DNA of 64,000 nt from UBA2991 sp965262975 (GTDB taxonomy: Bacteria > Chloroflexota > Dehalococcoidia > Tepidiformales > Tepidiformaceae). This document shows positions 50,043 to 61,900 of the stretch, in pieces. The translations under genes were made by a program, and so were the position numbers. The notes below the pieces were generated by a model. The model did no database searches. It was given only the letters and a program-made list of their open reading frames with translations, and was not told the origin of the DNA. The stretch lies in NCBI GenBank assembly GCA_965262975.1, contig OZ253575.1, positions 3,286,001 through 3,350,000 of the forward strand, read 5' to 3'. Each line of letters starts with the position of its first letter. The first letter of the stretch is position 1.

Positions 50043-51773
50043 ATGAAGGGCTCCGAATACATCGCCAAGAGCTGGCTCGCCTACGGCGTTGAGGCCATCT
50101 TCCTCGTTCCCACCAACCTCTTCGATTCCCTCGTCATGCTCGAAGGGACCGGCGTCCGCCGCATCCTCACGCACGGGGAGAAGGCGGCCGCCTACATGGC
50201 CGACGGCTATGCCAAGGCCGCGGGCCGTCCCGGAATCGTCATCAGCCAGGGCGGACCGGGCGCGACCAACCTCGCCGCCGGCCTCGCCGAGCCCTGGCAG
50301 GCCTCGACCCCCGTCATCGCCTTCACCGGCGCGCGCTCCGGGGCGCAGGCCTACAAGAACGCCTACCAGGACGTGCGCGCCCACTTCGAGAGCGTCACCA
50401 AGTTCAGCGCCGACGTCACCCGCACCGAGCGTCTCGCCGACCTTATCCCGCAGGCCTTCCGCGAGGCCACCTCCGGCGACCCCCGCCCCGTCCACCTCGC
50501 CATCGCCGCCGAGGCCGAGGCGGGCGAGGCCGACCTCCCCGAGCCGACTGGCGACCCCCGCTACGCCACCAGTCCCTCAATCCGCCCCGAGCCCCCCGCC
50601 GAGGGCGTCGACGAGGCACTCGCGCTCCTCCTCGAAGCCGAACGTCCCGTGATCATCGCGGGCGGTGGTGTCATGTCCTCGGGCGCCTGGCCGGAGCTGA
50701 TCGAGCTTGCCGAGAAGCTCGCCATCCCCGTCGCCACCTCCCTCTCCGGCAAGGGCGCCATCAACGAGAACCACCCCCTCTCCGTCGGCGTGCTCGGCTC
50801 CTACGCCCGCAAGTCCGCCAACGAGATCGTCGCGGACGCCGACCTTGCGCTCATCGTCGGCACCCGTACGGGCAGCCAGAGCACCAACGGCTGGACCCTC
50901 CCCAGCCGCGACACCGACATCATCCACATCAACGTCGACCCCTCCGAGCTGGGCCGGAACTATCCCGCGAACACGAAGGTCGCCATCGCCGCCGACGCCA
51001 GGGTCGCCCTTGCGGGAATCCTGGCTGCCGCCGGTGATACGGTGCGCCCGCCCGGCGAGTGGGTGGCCGAGGTCCAGCGCATCGTGCGCCACTGGTGGGA
51101 GGGCAAGGAGCCCCTCCTCTCCTCCGGCGACTCGCCCATCCGCCCCGAGCGGCTCTGTCGTGAACTGACCGAGACCCTGCCGCCCGATGCCGTCATCGTC
51201 GCCGATACGGGCTACGCCGCCGCCTGGGCCGGCGCCTTCGTCGAGCTGCGACAGCCGGGTAAGCGATTCCTCCGCTGTGAGGGGTCGCTCGGCTGGGCCC
51301 TGCCCGCCTCCGTCGGTGTGAAAGTGGCCGTGGGCGACACGCCCGTCATCTGCTTCACCGGCGATGGCGGCTTCTGGTACCACCTGAGCGAGCTCGAGAC
51401 CGCCGTCCGCTACGGCCTGAACGTCGTCTACGTCGTCCTCAACAACCACGCTCTCGCCTTCGACACGCACATCCTCGACTTCCGCTTCGACAGCAAGGCC
51501 TACGAGCTCGCCGAGTTCGGCGACGTCGACTTCTCCGCCGTCGCCCGCGCCGTCGGCTGCGACGGTGAGCGCGTCACCGAGCCCGAGCGCCTGCGCGCCG
51601 CCATCGAGGAAGCCCTCGCCAGCCCCCGCCCGACCGTCATCGATGTCGTCATCGACCACGACGCCGTCGCCCCCGTGACCGCCTACGACCGCGCCGGCCG
51701 CCGCGAACGCATGGTCGTCGACGACCTCGACGAGATCGTCACCAGCCGTGCGGGCGGCGGCCCGCCACAGTGA
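50043..51773 (+). CDS. Thiamine diphosphate-dependent enzyme (acetolactate synthase-like)
   Basis: 576 residues from the ATG at 50043. The N-terminal PYR domain has HGEKAAAYMADGYAKA with the catalytic Glu, and GGPGATNLAAGLAEPW. The C-terminal PP domain has the ThDP motif GDGGFWYHLSELETAVRYGLNVVYVVLNN. It resembles IlvB-type, benzoylformate decarboxylase-type or oxalyl-CoA decarboxylase-type enzymes. The next gene is an MFS carrier of the OxlT type, and they overlap by 4 nt (GTGA). Confidence 0.88.
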   Translation: MKGSEYIAKSWLAYGVEAIFLVPTNLFDSLVMLEGTGVRRILTHGEKAAAYMADGYAKAAGRPGIVISQGGPGATNLAAGLAEPWQASTPVIAFTGARSGAQAYKNAYQDVRAHFESVTKFSADVTRTERLADLIPQAFREATSGDPRPVHLAIAAEAEAGEADLPEPTGDPRYATSPSIRPEPPAEGVDEALALLLEAERPVIIAGGGVMSSGAWPELIELAEKLAIPVATSLSGKGAINENHPLSVGVLGSYARKSANEIVADADLALIVGTRTGSQSTNGWTLPSRDTDIIHINVDPSELGRNYPANTKVAIAADARVALAGILAAAGDTVRPPGEWVAEVQRIVRHWWEGKEPLLSSGDSPIRPERLCRELTETLPPDAVIVADTGYAAAWAGAFVELRQPGKRFLRCEGSLGWALPASVGVKVAVGDTPVICFTGDGGFWYHLSELETAVRYGLNVVYVVLNNHALAFDTHILDFRFDSKAYELAEFGDVDFSAVARAVGCDGERVTEPERLRAAIEEALASPRPTVIDVVIDHDAVAPVTAYDRAGRRERMVVDDLDEIVTSRAGGGPPQ

Positions 51774-53080
51774 CGGGTCCGCCCATCCTTCCCCTCCGCC
51801 GGCCCCTCGCCGCGCGCTTTCTGCCCTCGCGCTACTACTACGGCTGGTACGTCGTCGTGGGCGTGGCCATCGTCATGCTTGGCGGCATCGGCGTGGGCTA
51901 TTACGGACTCGCCGTCTTCCTCAAGCCCCTGCAGCAGGCCCACGGCTGGTCGAACGCCAGCGTGAGCGGCGCCACCGCCCTCTACTTCGTCATCTCCGGG
52001 CTCTCCGCCGCGGTAGTGGGGCCCCACATCGACCGGCGTGGCCCGATGCCCTTCCTCACCGCCGGCCTGGTCCTCACCGCCGTCATGATCGGCTGCATCG
52101 GCTTCGTCGAGGAGCTCTGGCAGCTTTACGCCGTCTATGCCGTGCTCGCCGCCGCCTTCGGCATGGCCGGAGGCGTCTCCACGAACGTCATCATGGCGCG
52201 CTGGTTCATCCGCCGCCGCGCCCGCGCCATGAGCATCTCCGCCACCGGCGTCTCCTCCGCGGGCGTCGTCCTGCCGCCCCTCGGCGCCTGGCTGATCGCC
52301 TCCGGCGGCCTTGAGCTGACGACCCCCGTCATCGCTGTTTTCACGCTGGTCGTGGGCCTGCCCATGGTCTTCCTCGTGCTGGTGTGGGATCCGAGCCAGA
52401 TGCGCCTTCCCCCCGACGGCGCCGTCCCCGCCACCGGCCCGCCCGCCCACGCTGGCCTCAGCGACGAGGTCCAGACACGCCGCTGGACGCTATCCCAGGC
52501 CATGCGCACGCTCTCGTTCTGGTCGCTGGCCATGGCCTTCGTGCTCGTGCTGCTCGCCCAGACCGGCTTCCTCATCCACGAGATCGCGTTCCTGGAGGAC
52601 CGCACCGGCTCGCGTACCGCTGCCTCCCTCGCCCTCAGCCTGGGCGCCATCGGCAGCATCGTCGCCCGCCTCATCGTCGGCGGGTTCGCCGACAATCTCA
52701 GCAAGCGCCACCTCACTGCCGGCCTCTTTGCCTTCCAGGCCGCCTCGGTGCTCCTCATGATTTACATAGACACGGCCGTCACCAACTACGTCTTCGCCCT
52801 CACGTTCGGCCTGACCATCGGCAACATCTACATGATGCAGTCGCTGCTCACGAGCGAGATCTTCGGCTACGTCTCCTTCGGAGCCGTCTTCGGCATGATC
52901 TCGTTCACCAGTCAGGTCAGCAGCGGCGCCGGACCCCTCCTCGTGGGTCTGCTGGAGCAGGCCACGGGAAACTACGAGTCGCCCTTCCTGGTCACCGCCG
53001 GAATCACCCTCGCCGCTGCCGTCGTCGTGCTCTTCGCCCGGCCCGTCCGCCTCGCCGAGAGCGAGTCCTCCACCGCCTAG
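51770..53080 (+). CDS. MFS transporter (OxlT/monocarboxylate type)
   Basis: 436 residues with about 12 helices. Its N-terminus RYYYGWYVVVGVAIVMLGGIGVGYYGLAVFL and a loop GPHIDRRGPMPFLTAG match the oxalate/monocarboxylate carrier branch. Helix 7-12 blocks are VRLIVGGFADNLSKRHL-like (ARLIVGGFADNLSKR) and MMQSLLTSEIFGYVSFGAVFG. The GTG start overlaps the ThDP enzyme stop. It probably imports the organic acid used by that enzyme. Confidence 0.88.
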   Translation: MTGPPILPLRRPLAARFLPSRYYYGWYVVVGVAIVMLGGIGVGYYGLAVFLKPLQQAHGWSNASVSGATALYFVISGLSAAVVGPHIDRRGPMPFLTAGLVLTAVMIGCIGFVEELWQLYAVYAVLAAAFGMAGGVSTNVIMARWFIRRRARAMSISATGVSSAGVVLPPLGAWLIASGGLELTTPVIAVFTLVVGLPMVFLVLVWDPSQMRLPPDGAVPATGPPAHAGLSDEVQTRRWTLSQAMRTLSFWSLAMAFVLVLLAQTGFLIHEIAFLEDRTGSRTAASLALSLGAIGSIVARLIVGGFADNLSKRHLTAGLFAFQAASVLLMIYIDTAVTNYVFALTFGLTIGNIYMMQSLLTSEIFGYVSFGAVFGMISFTSQVSSGAGPLLVGLLEQATGNYESPFLVTAGITLAAAVVVLFARPVRLAESESSTA

Positions 53081-53781
53081 CCGCCTTCGTAGAGCCCGTG
53101 CACGCGGATGTAGGCCGCGACCTCCACCGGCAGGTCGTCGCTGCCTTCGCCCGCCTCGATCAGCGCCCGCGCGTCGCTCGAGGCGATGCGCCCGTGCTCC
53201 TCGTCCAGAGCCACCGTGATGATGCGGTCGGCGTAGCGCGCCGCCCGCTTCGCCACGTAGCCGGACACGTCCGCCGGTGTCACATCCCCCCGGTTCGCCG
53301 CGATCACGCGGTGCCGCTCGAAGAACGGGTCCAGCTCCACCTCCATCGCTCCCGCGTAGTACTGCTCGTCGAAGAGCCGCACGAGCGTGTCGTAGCCAAG
53401 CACGAAATCGAACGCCGCCTCCGGCCAGGTCGCCCGCAGCGCCGCCGCCTGGTCGACGATGCGCGCCTGGTTCGCCGCCAGCACCGCCAGCCCGGGACGC
53501 GACTCGCGCGCGGCCAGCAGCATCCCGACCCGGTCCGCCAGCGCCGCCCCCTCGATGCCCTTCGCCACGTTCCGCGTCGTCAGCAGGGCCGCTCCCCCCT
53601 CCACGCCCGCCACCGCCTCCGCCAGGTCCAGCAGGCGCAGGTGCGCGCGCGTCGGCGGGTTGAAGGCGGAGGGAAGCACCGCCCACCCGCCCCGCAGCCC
53701 TTCCCCCGAGTCGAACCGCGCGACCGCGGGCGACTCCCTGCGCGCAAGCGCCTCCAGCCGCTCGCCGAGCGTTCCCTCCAT
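53077..53781 (-). CDS. Nicotinate-nucleotide adenylyltransferase-like protein
   Basis: 234 residues. The nucleotidyltransferase motif occurs as SAFNPPTRAHL (about 38-48), a variant of the usual GxFNPPHxGH, with Thr and Ala at the first and third positions of HxGH. Later IASSDARALI stands where ISSTxIR is expected, and YIRVHGLYEG matches the NadD C-terminus. The fold is therefore NadD-like; whether it makes NaAD is uncertain because of the altered motif. Stop shares CTAG with the MFS gene. Confidence 0.75.
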   Translation of the reverse strand: MEGTLGERLEALARRESPAVARFDSGEGLRGGWAVLPSAFNPPTRAHLRLLDLAEAVAGVEGGAALLTTRNVAKGIEGAALADRVGMLLAARESRPGLAVLAANQARIVDQAAALRATWPEAAFDFVLGYDTLVRLFDEQYYAGAMEVELDPFFERHRVIAANRGDVTPADVSGYVAKRAARYADRIITVALDEEHGRIASSDARALIEAGEGSDDLPVEVAAYIRVHGLYEGG

Positions 53782-53850
53782 CCCCCGATTCTAGGCGCTC
53801 CCGGCACCGGCCCTTGCCGCCCCGCACCGCGCCGCCGTAGCGTGGCGACC

Positions 53851-54750
53851 GTGCCGGTTTCCCGGACGCCTCTGGCCGTGCTGCTCCTCGGCGTGCTTGG
53901 CGTCTCCTGGGCCGCCATCTTCGTACGCCTCGCGGACGAAGCTCCGGCCCTCACGATCGCCGCCTACCGCCTCCTTTTCGCCGCCGGGCTGCTCCTGCTC
54001 TTCGTCGCTGTCGCCCGCGCCCGGGGGAAGATCGCCTTCCCTCCGCGCTCGAGCCTGCCCTTGCTGGCCCTCTCCGGCGTCTTCCTCGCGGGGCACTTCT
54101 GGAGCTGGTTCGCCTCCCTCGAACGCACCTCCGTCGCCTCCAGCGTCGTCATCGTGGGGTTGCAGCCCCTCCTCGGCGCGCTCCTCGCCTTCGCCGTCCT
54201 GCGCGAACGCCCCGCCCGCCGCGAGTACGCCGGCCTCGCCGTCGCCATCGCGGGCCTCATCGTGATCGCCGCCTTCGACCTCGCCCGCGGCCTCGAATTC
54301 TTCGTCGGCGACCTCCTCGCCCTGTTCGCCGCCCTCCTCGTGGCCGCCTACCAGACCATCCGCCGCAAGACCCGCCACGAGACCGGCGCGCTCCCGTATT
54401 CCGCCGTCGTCTACACCGCCGCCGCTGTCACGCTCTGGCTCGCCGTGCTCATCGTGCGCCCTTCGCTCAGCGGCTTCGGCGGCGACGCCTGGCTCTTCAT
54501 CGTGCTGCTTGCCCTCATTCCCCAGCTCATCGGGCACACGTCCCTCAATTGGGCGCTCGGACACCTGCGCGTCGTCACCGTCGGACTTGCGATCCTTGGG
54601 GAACCGCTGCTCGCGACGCTCTACGCCATCCCCGTCCTCGGCGAGACACCACCGATCGGTGTCCTCGTGGGTGGACCGCTCATCGTCGTTGGCGTCGCCC
54701 TCGGGCTCAGCGCCTCCCGCCGCGACGAGTCCGCCGCGCCGCCAGCGTGA
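53851..54750 (+). CDS. EamA-family (DMT) transporter
   Basis: 299 residues from a GTG at 53851 (GTG 53842 is an alternative). Ten transmembrane helices with the EamA repeat blocks WAAIFVRLADEAPALTIAAYRLLFA and SVVIVGLQPLLGALLAFAVLRERP; the second repeat contains LNWALGHLRVVTVGLAILGEPLLATLYAIPVLGE. Members export metabolites or amino acids. The end overlaps the convergent DinB gene by 44 nt. Confidence 0.85.
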   Translation: MPVSRTPLAVLLLGVLGVSWAAIFVRLADEAPALTIAAYRLLFAAGLLLLFVAVARARGKIAFPPRSSLPLLALSGVFLAGHFWSWFASLERTSVASSVVIVGLQPLLGALLAFAVLRERPARREYAGLAVAIAGLIVIAAFDLARGLEFFVGDLLALFAALLVAAYQTIRRKTRHETGALPYSAVVYTAAAVTLWLAVLIVRPSLSGFGGDAWLFIVLLALIPQLIGHTSLNWALGHLRVVTVGLAILGEPLLATLYAIPVLGETPPIGVLVGGPLIVVGVALGLSASRRDESAAPPA

Positions 54751-55279
54751 GCGCGGTCACGTCGGGCGGCGTCTCGATCGCGCGGCGGATGGCGGCCTCG
54801 TGCTCGCCGTCGTGCTCGGCCCAGGCGGTCAGGTAGGCCCGAAGCGAGAACGCGTGCGGTTCGCCCCAGGGCGTCAGCACGCCCGCCACCCGCACCTCCC
54901 GCTCCAGCGCCGCCGCCGGTAGCGCAAGCAGCGCCTCCACTGCCGCCTCCCGCGACTCACGCATCGTCTCGGCCAGCTCATCGACGCTCTCTTCCCGCAC
55001 GCCGTCCATCAGCCCGACCCGCCGCCCTTCGAGCGCCGCCGCGTCTCGGGTTCCCCCCACCCACAGCCCCTCCCCCGTCCGTCCTGCCGCCTCCGCCAGC
55101 TCAACGAGCATCCCGTCGACCGTCGCCACGTGGCGCACGTGGTCCAGAGCTGTCCAGGCGTCGTCGGAGGCCTGCCGATCCCAGTAGTCGTCCGGCACGG
55201 AGGCGATCAGCCCCTCCAGCACGTGCCGCCGCGCGGCCGCGCGCTCGACCAACGTCCGCACCTCGGGAACGGCAACCAT
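54707..55279 (-). CDS. DinB-superfamily protein
   Basis: 190 residues, helical. Start RTLVERAAARRHVLEGLIASVP, WTALDHVRHVATVDGMLVEL (potential metal His), and WAEHDGEHEAAIRRAIE near the C-terminus with the His residues of the DinB metal site. This fold includes thiol-dependent transferases such as bacillithiol transferases; substrate unknown. Confidence 0.82.
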   Translation of the reverse strand: MVAVPEVRTLVERAAARRHVLEGLIASVPDDYWDRQASDDAWTALDHVRHVATVDGMLVELAEAAGRTGEGLWVGGTRDAAALEGRRVGLMDGVREESVDELAETMRESREAAVEALLALPAAALEREVRVAGVLTPWGEPHAFSLRAYLTAWAEHDGEHEAAIRRAIETPPDVTALTLAARRTRRGGRR

Positions 55280-55351
55280 TCCTCGACTCTGCCAGACCCC
55301 CCACCCGTGCGCGACCTGCCCCTGCCGCGATCGCGGGCTACACTCTCCGCG

Positions 55352-56019
55352 GTGCGCCTCCTCCTCTTCGACATCGACGGCACCCTCATCGTGAGCGGCG
55401 GCGCTGGCCGCGCCGCCATCGCCGCCGCCTTGACCGCCGAATTCGGTCTCTCAGGCATTGATGGCATCGCCGTCGACGGACGCACCGACACCGGCATCTT
55501 CGCGGACGCGCTCACGCTCGCCGGCGTCGACCCCACCCCCGCCGCCCTCGACCGCATGACCACCGCCTATCTCGCACGCTTCCCCGAGGCGCTTGAGAGC
55601 CACGATGGTCGCGTCCTTGAGGGCGTCATCGATCTGCTCGATGCGCTCGAAGGCAAGGACGTGGTCGTTGGCCTCGCCACCGGGAACGTGGTCAGGGGCG
55701 CGGAGCTGAAGCTGCGCTACTACGGCCTTTGGGACCGCTTCCGCGGAGGCGGCTTCGGCGACGTCTCCTCCGACCGCACGAAGGTCCTTGCGGCCGCCCT
55801 CGAGGAGTTGGCGAAGGTGGGCGGCGTGGCCGCTGCCGACGCCAGCGCCATCGTCATCGGCGACACGCCCCGCGATGTCTCCGCCGGGCACGCCATCGGC
55901 GCGACCGTCCTTGCCGTCGCGACCGGCAACTACGGCGAAGACGCCCTCCGCGAAAGCGGCGCCGACTTCGTCCTCCCCGACCTGCGCGACACCGAAGCCG
56001 CGCTCGCGATTCTGCTCGG

Positions 56020-56023
<4 letters not shown>
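55352..56023 (+). CDS. HAD-superfamily hydrolase (phosphoglycolate phosphatase-like)
   Basis: 223 residues from a GTG at 55352 with a GTGCGCCT start. HAD motif I DIDGT (about 7-11), motif III near TKVLAAALEEL (Lys), and motif IV IGDTPRDVSAG. Cap region helical, type C1. It dephosphorylates a small metabolite, perhaps phosphoglycolate. Stop shares CTAG with valS. Confidence 0.85.
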
Positions 56024-58731
<2,708 letters not shown>

Positions 58732-58755
58732 CGGGATTCCCTCATCGTTGGAGAA

Positions 58756-58773
58756 CGCCGCCCTTGGGCGGCG
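58756..58773 (-). promoter_or_regulatory. GCCGCC-type hairpin in the valS leader
   Basis: CGCCGCCC pairs with GGGCGGCG around two bases, 25 nt before the valS ATG. On the minus strand it is followed by TTCTCC and the ribosome binding site TGAGGG. It resembles the terminator hairpins at 37.6, 38.7 and 42.9 kb and could attenuate valS, though no T-box pattern is visible. Confidence 0.45.
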
Positions 58774-58900
58774 CGTCCCGAAAGTGTAGCAGCCGTCCCC
58801 GAAGGGTCCCCATCGGAGCGCCGCCCGCTGCTGTGAGGGGGATGGGGTAATTCGGGGGGAGGGACTATAGGATGGCGGCCAGTTGGAGGTGGATTCCGAC

Positions 58901-61900
58901 GTGTCACCGGCGAGGACCTGTGCGGATTGCGGCCGGGAGACGCCAGATTACCCTCCCTTCTGCGTCCACTGCGGAGCCGCTTTGGATGACGCTGCCCCAC
59001 CCCCTCCTGGCGCCGCAAGCCCTGAAGGCCCGGCCGACGTAGCGGAACTGGCCTCGCAGGTAAGCGACCTCTCCGCGCGACTCGCTCAGCTTGAGGCCCT
59101 GATAGTTGACCTGCTCGTCCCACCACCTCTGGCGCCGGGGGAGAGCTGGCGACCGCCCCGGCTCCCGCCGCGCCGGAGCGCCTCGCAGGCCACCCCGGTC
59201 GAGCCGGTCGAGCCGGTCGAGCCGGTCGAGCCGGTCGAGCCTGCCCCGCCACCCGCCGCCCCGCGCGAACCGGAGCCTGCGGAGGCTACCCCGCGGGAGC
59301 CGGTCGCACCGTCCCTTCCACCACCACCCGCCCCGCGCGAACCGGAGCCTGCGGAGGCCACCCCGCGGGAGCCGGTCGCACCGTCCGTTCCACCACCTGC
59401 CGCCCCGCGCGAGCAGACGTCCATCGCCGCTCCAGGCGAGCCGGTTGAACCGCTCGTCTCACCACCTCCCATGGGAGAGCCCGCCCCCGCCCCGCGCGAG
59501 CCAGAGGGCGTGGCGGCCATCGCGGCGGATGTCGAGCCGGCCCACCCGCTCCCCCCACCGCGACGCCCCGTCCCCCCTTCACGGCCGCCGTTCGACTGGG
59601 AAAGACTCGTGGGCCGGAACTGGTTCGCCATCATCGGCGCCGTGGCCCTGGCCATCGCCGCCGGGTTCTTCCTTAAGCTGGCCTTTGATAACCAATGGAT
59701 CGGGCCAACAGAGCGAGTGCTGCTCGGCGTTGCACTCGGCCTCGCCATGATCGCCGCGGGCGAGTACACGGCCCGCCGCGCCCCGCCCTGGTCGCGGGCG
59801 GTGGTTGGCGGCGGAATCGCGGTCCTGTACCTGTCCATCTACGCCTCCTTCGGCTTCTTCGATCTGATCCCGATCGTGCCCGCCCTTGTGTTCCTTGGCC
59901 TCGCGGTGGCCCTGGGCGGGGCCTTGGCCATCAGGCATAACTCGCGGGTCGTCGCCTTCCTCGCGCTGTTCGGCGCGTTCCTCACCCCGGCGCTTCTGGG
60001 CGACGAGTTGGGCGACCGCCTGTATATCGGGCTCGGCTACCTGCTGGTCGTCGACGCCGGGATCGTGGCGGTGGCCAGTGTCCGCGGGTGGCGCTGGTAC
60101 ACGCTCATCGGCATGGTCGCGTCCTACGTCCTGTTTGCGGTCTGGCTCGACCACATCCCGCCAGACGAAACCATCGCCGCCCAGCTCGGGCTTTCCGGCG
60201 TGTTCCTCATCTTCCTGGGCGCCGCGACCCTCTACAACATCCTCTGGCGCCGCAAGCCCAACCAGTTCGACATGACCCTGATCATGGTGAACGGCTTCGC
60301 CTTCTTCGGTCTGACCTTCGCCGTCATGTGGGACCAGTACGAGCCTTGGTTCGGACTCATCGCCCTGCTGCTGGCCGCCGTCCACGGACTCGTGGCCCTC
60401 GCCGCGAAGCTCAGGACGGGTGTCTCCACGGTCGTCTCGCTCCAACTGGGCGGCGCTGCCCTGGTGTTCCTGACCGTGGCCGCTCCCCTGCAATTCACCG
60501 GCGAGTGGACATCAGTGGCGTGGGCTGCGGAAGGCGCCGTCGTGGTAGGGCTGGGCGTCATCACCGGCAACTGGCTTAGCCGTGTTTCTGGACTGCTGGT
60601 GCTCACCTGCGCGGTCGTGCGCATCCTCGCCCTCGACACCGGATCGGTGGATGCGGCCGAGTTCGTCCCCGTGCTGAACGGCAGGTTCCTGGCCTTTGCC
60701 TTCGGCATCGGGGGGCTGTACGCGGCCGCCTGGTTGTATGGCTTCCGGGGTGGTCCGGCGCCGCCAGAGTACAAGCCGCCAGCGACCGCGCTGTACGCGG
60801 TCGCTTCGCTGTATCGCGAGCTTGTGAAACTGTTTGTGGCCTTCGAGACCCGCGCCTCCCGCGTGCTGGTGACTACCGCAAACCTCCTGACCCTCTGGAT
60901 CTTCAGCGCCGAGGCCATCAGCTACTTCGATCGCCAGACGCTGGAAGCCGTCAGTAGTGATGCCGCCACCCGTGCCAGCAATTCACTGCTGTCTACGCTG
61001 ACGTCCGTCTGGGCCGGCTACGGCGCGATCCTGATAGCCGTGGCCCGGTGGCGAGGCGGCGGATTCCTCGCCGCGAGTGGCCTGGCCGTAGTCGCCGTGG
61101 CCGCGCTGAAACTGCTGCTGGGCGACACCCCCGCTATCGGCATCCCCGAGGGCTCGCACACTATCGTTCTGAACTTCTACGTCCTCTCCTTCGTGTTCGT
61201 AATGGCCGGCATCGTGACCGCGGCCGATGTGGAGAAGAGTGCGCGGATCTTCTCCGCGAGGCTCGGCTGGCCCGGCATGACCGGTCTGGGGGTCGCCGCT
61301 GCCGTGATCATTGGCTGGGTGCTCACGGCCGAGGTCGTGCGCTTCTTCGGCCACCGCGAGTTGGTGGAGGGTGGCAGCTACCAGGTACCCATGCATCTGA
61401 CGCTGACCTCCGCCTGGGCTGTGTACGGCGCACTCTTGATGGCCGTGGCCCGCTGGCGACACGCGGGACGTTTTGCGGTCGCCGGCCTGTCGGTGGTCGC
61501 AGTCGCTGGCGGGAAGCTGCTGCTGTTCGACACCTTCTTTGTCGGCATCCCGGAGGGGTCGCACCTGGTCGTCTTGAACTACTACGTCCTCACGTTCGCC
61601 TTCGTCATGGCCGGCATCGCCACTGCGGCCTACGTGGAGAAGAGCTCGAAGGCCTTCTCCGCGAGGTTCGGCCGGCTGTTCATGACCGGCCTGGCGATCG
61701 CCGCTGCCGTGGCCATTGGGTGGGTGCTCACCGCCGAGGTGGTGCGCTTCTTCGGCCACCGCGAGTGGGCGGAGGGCGGCAGCTACCAGACGCCTATGCA
61801 TCTGACGCTGACCTCCGCCTGGGCTGTGTACGGCGCACTGCTGATGGCCGTGGCCCGGTGGCGACGCGCTCGATTCCTCGCTCTCGGCGGTCTGGCTGTC

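Noticed and set aside
58732..58900. T-box riboswitch before valS
   Set aside because: Only a short hairpin is present in a 169-bp shared intergenic region; no T-box consensus is visible.
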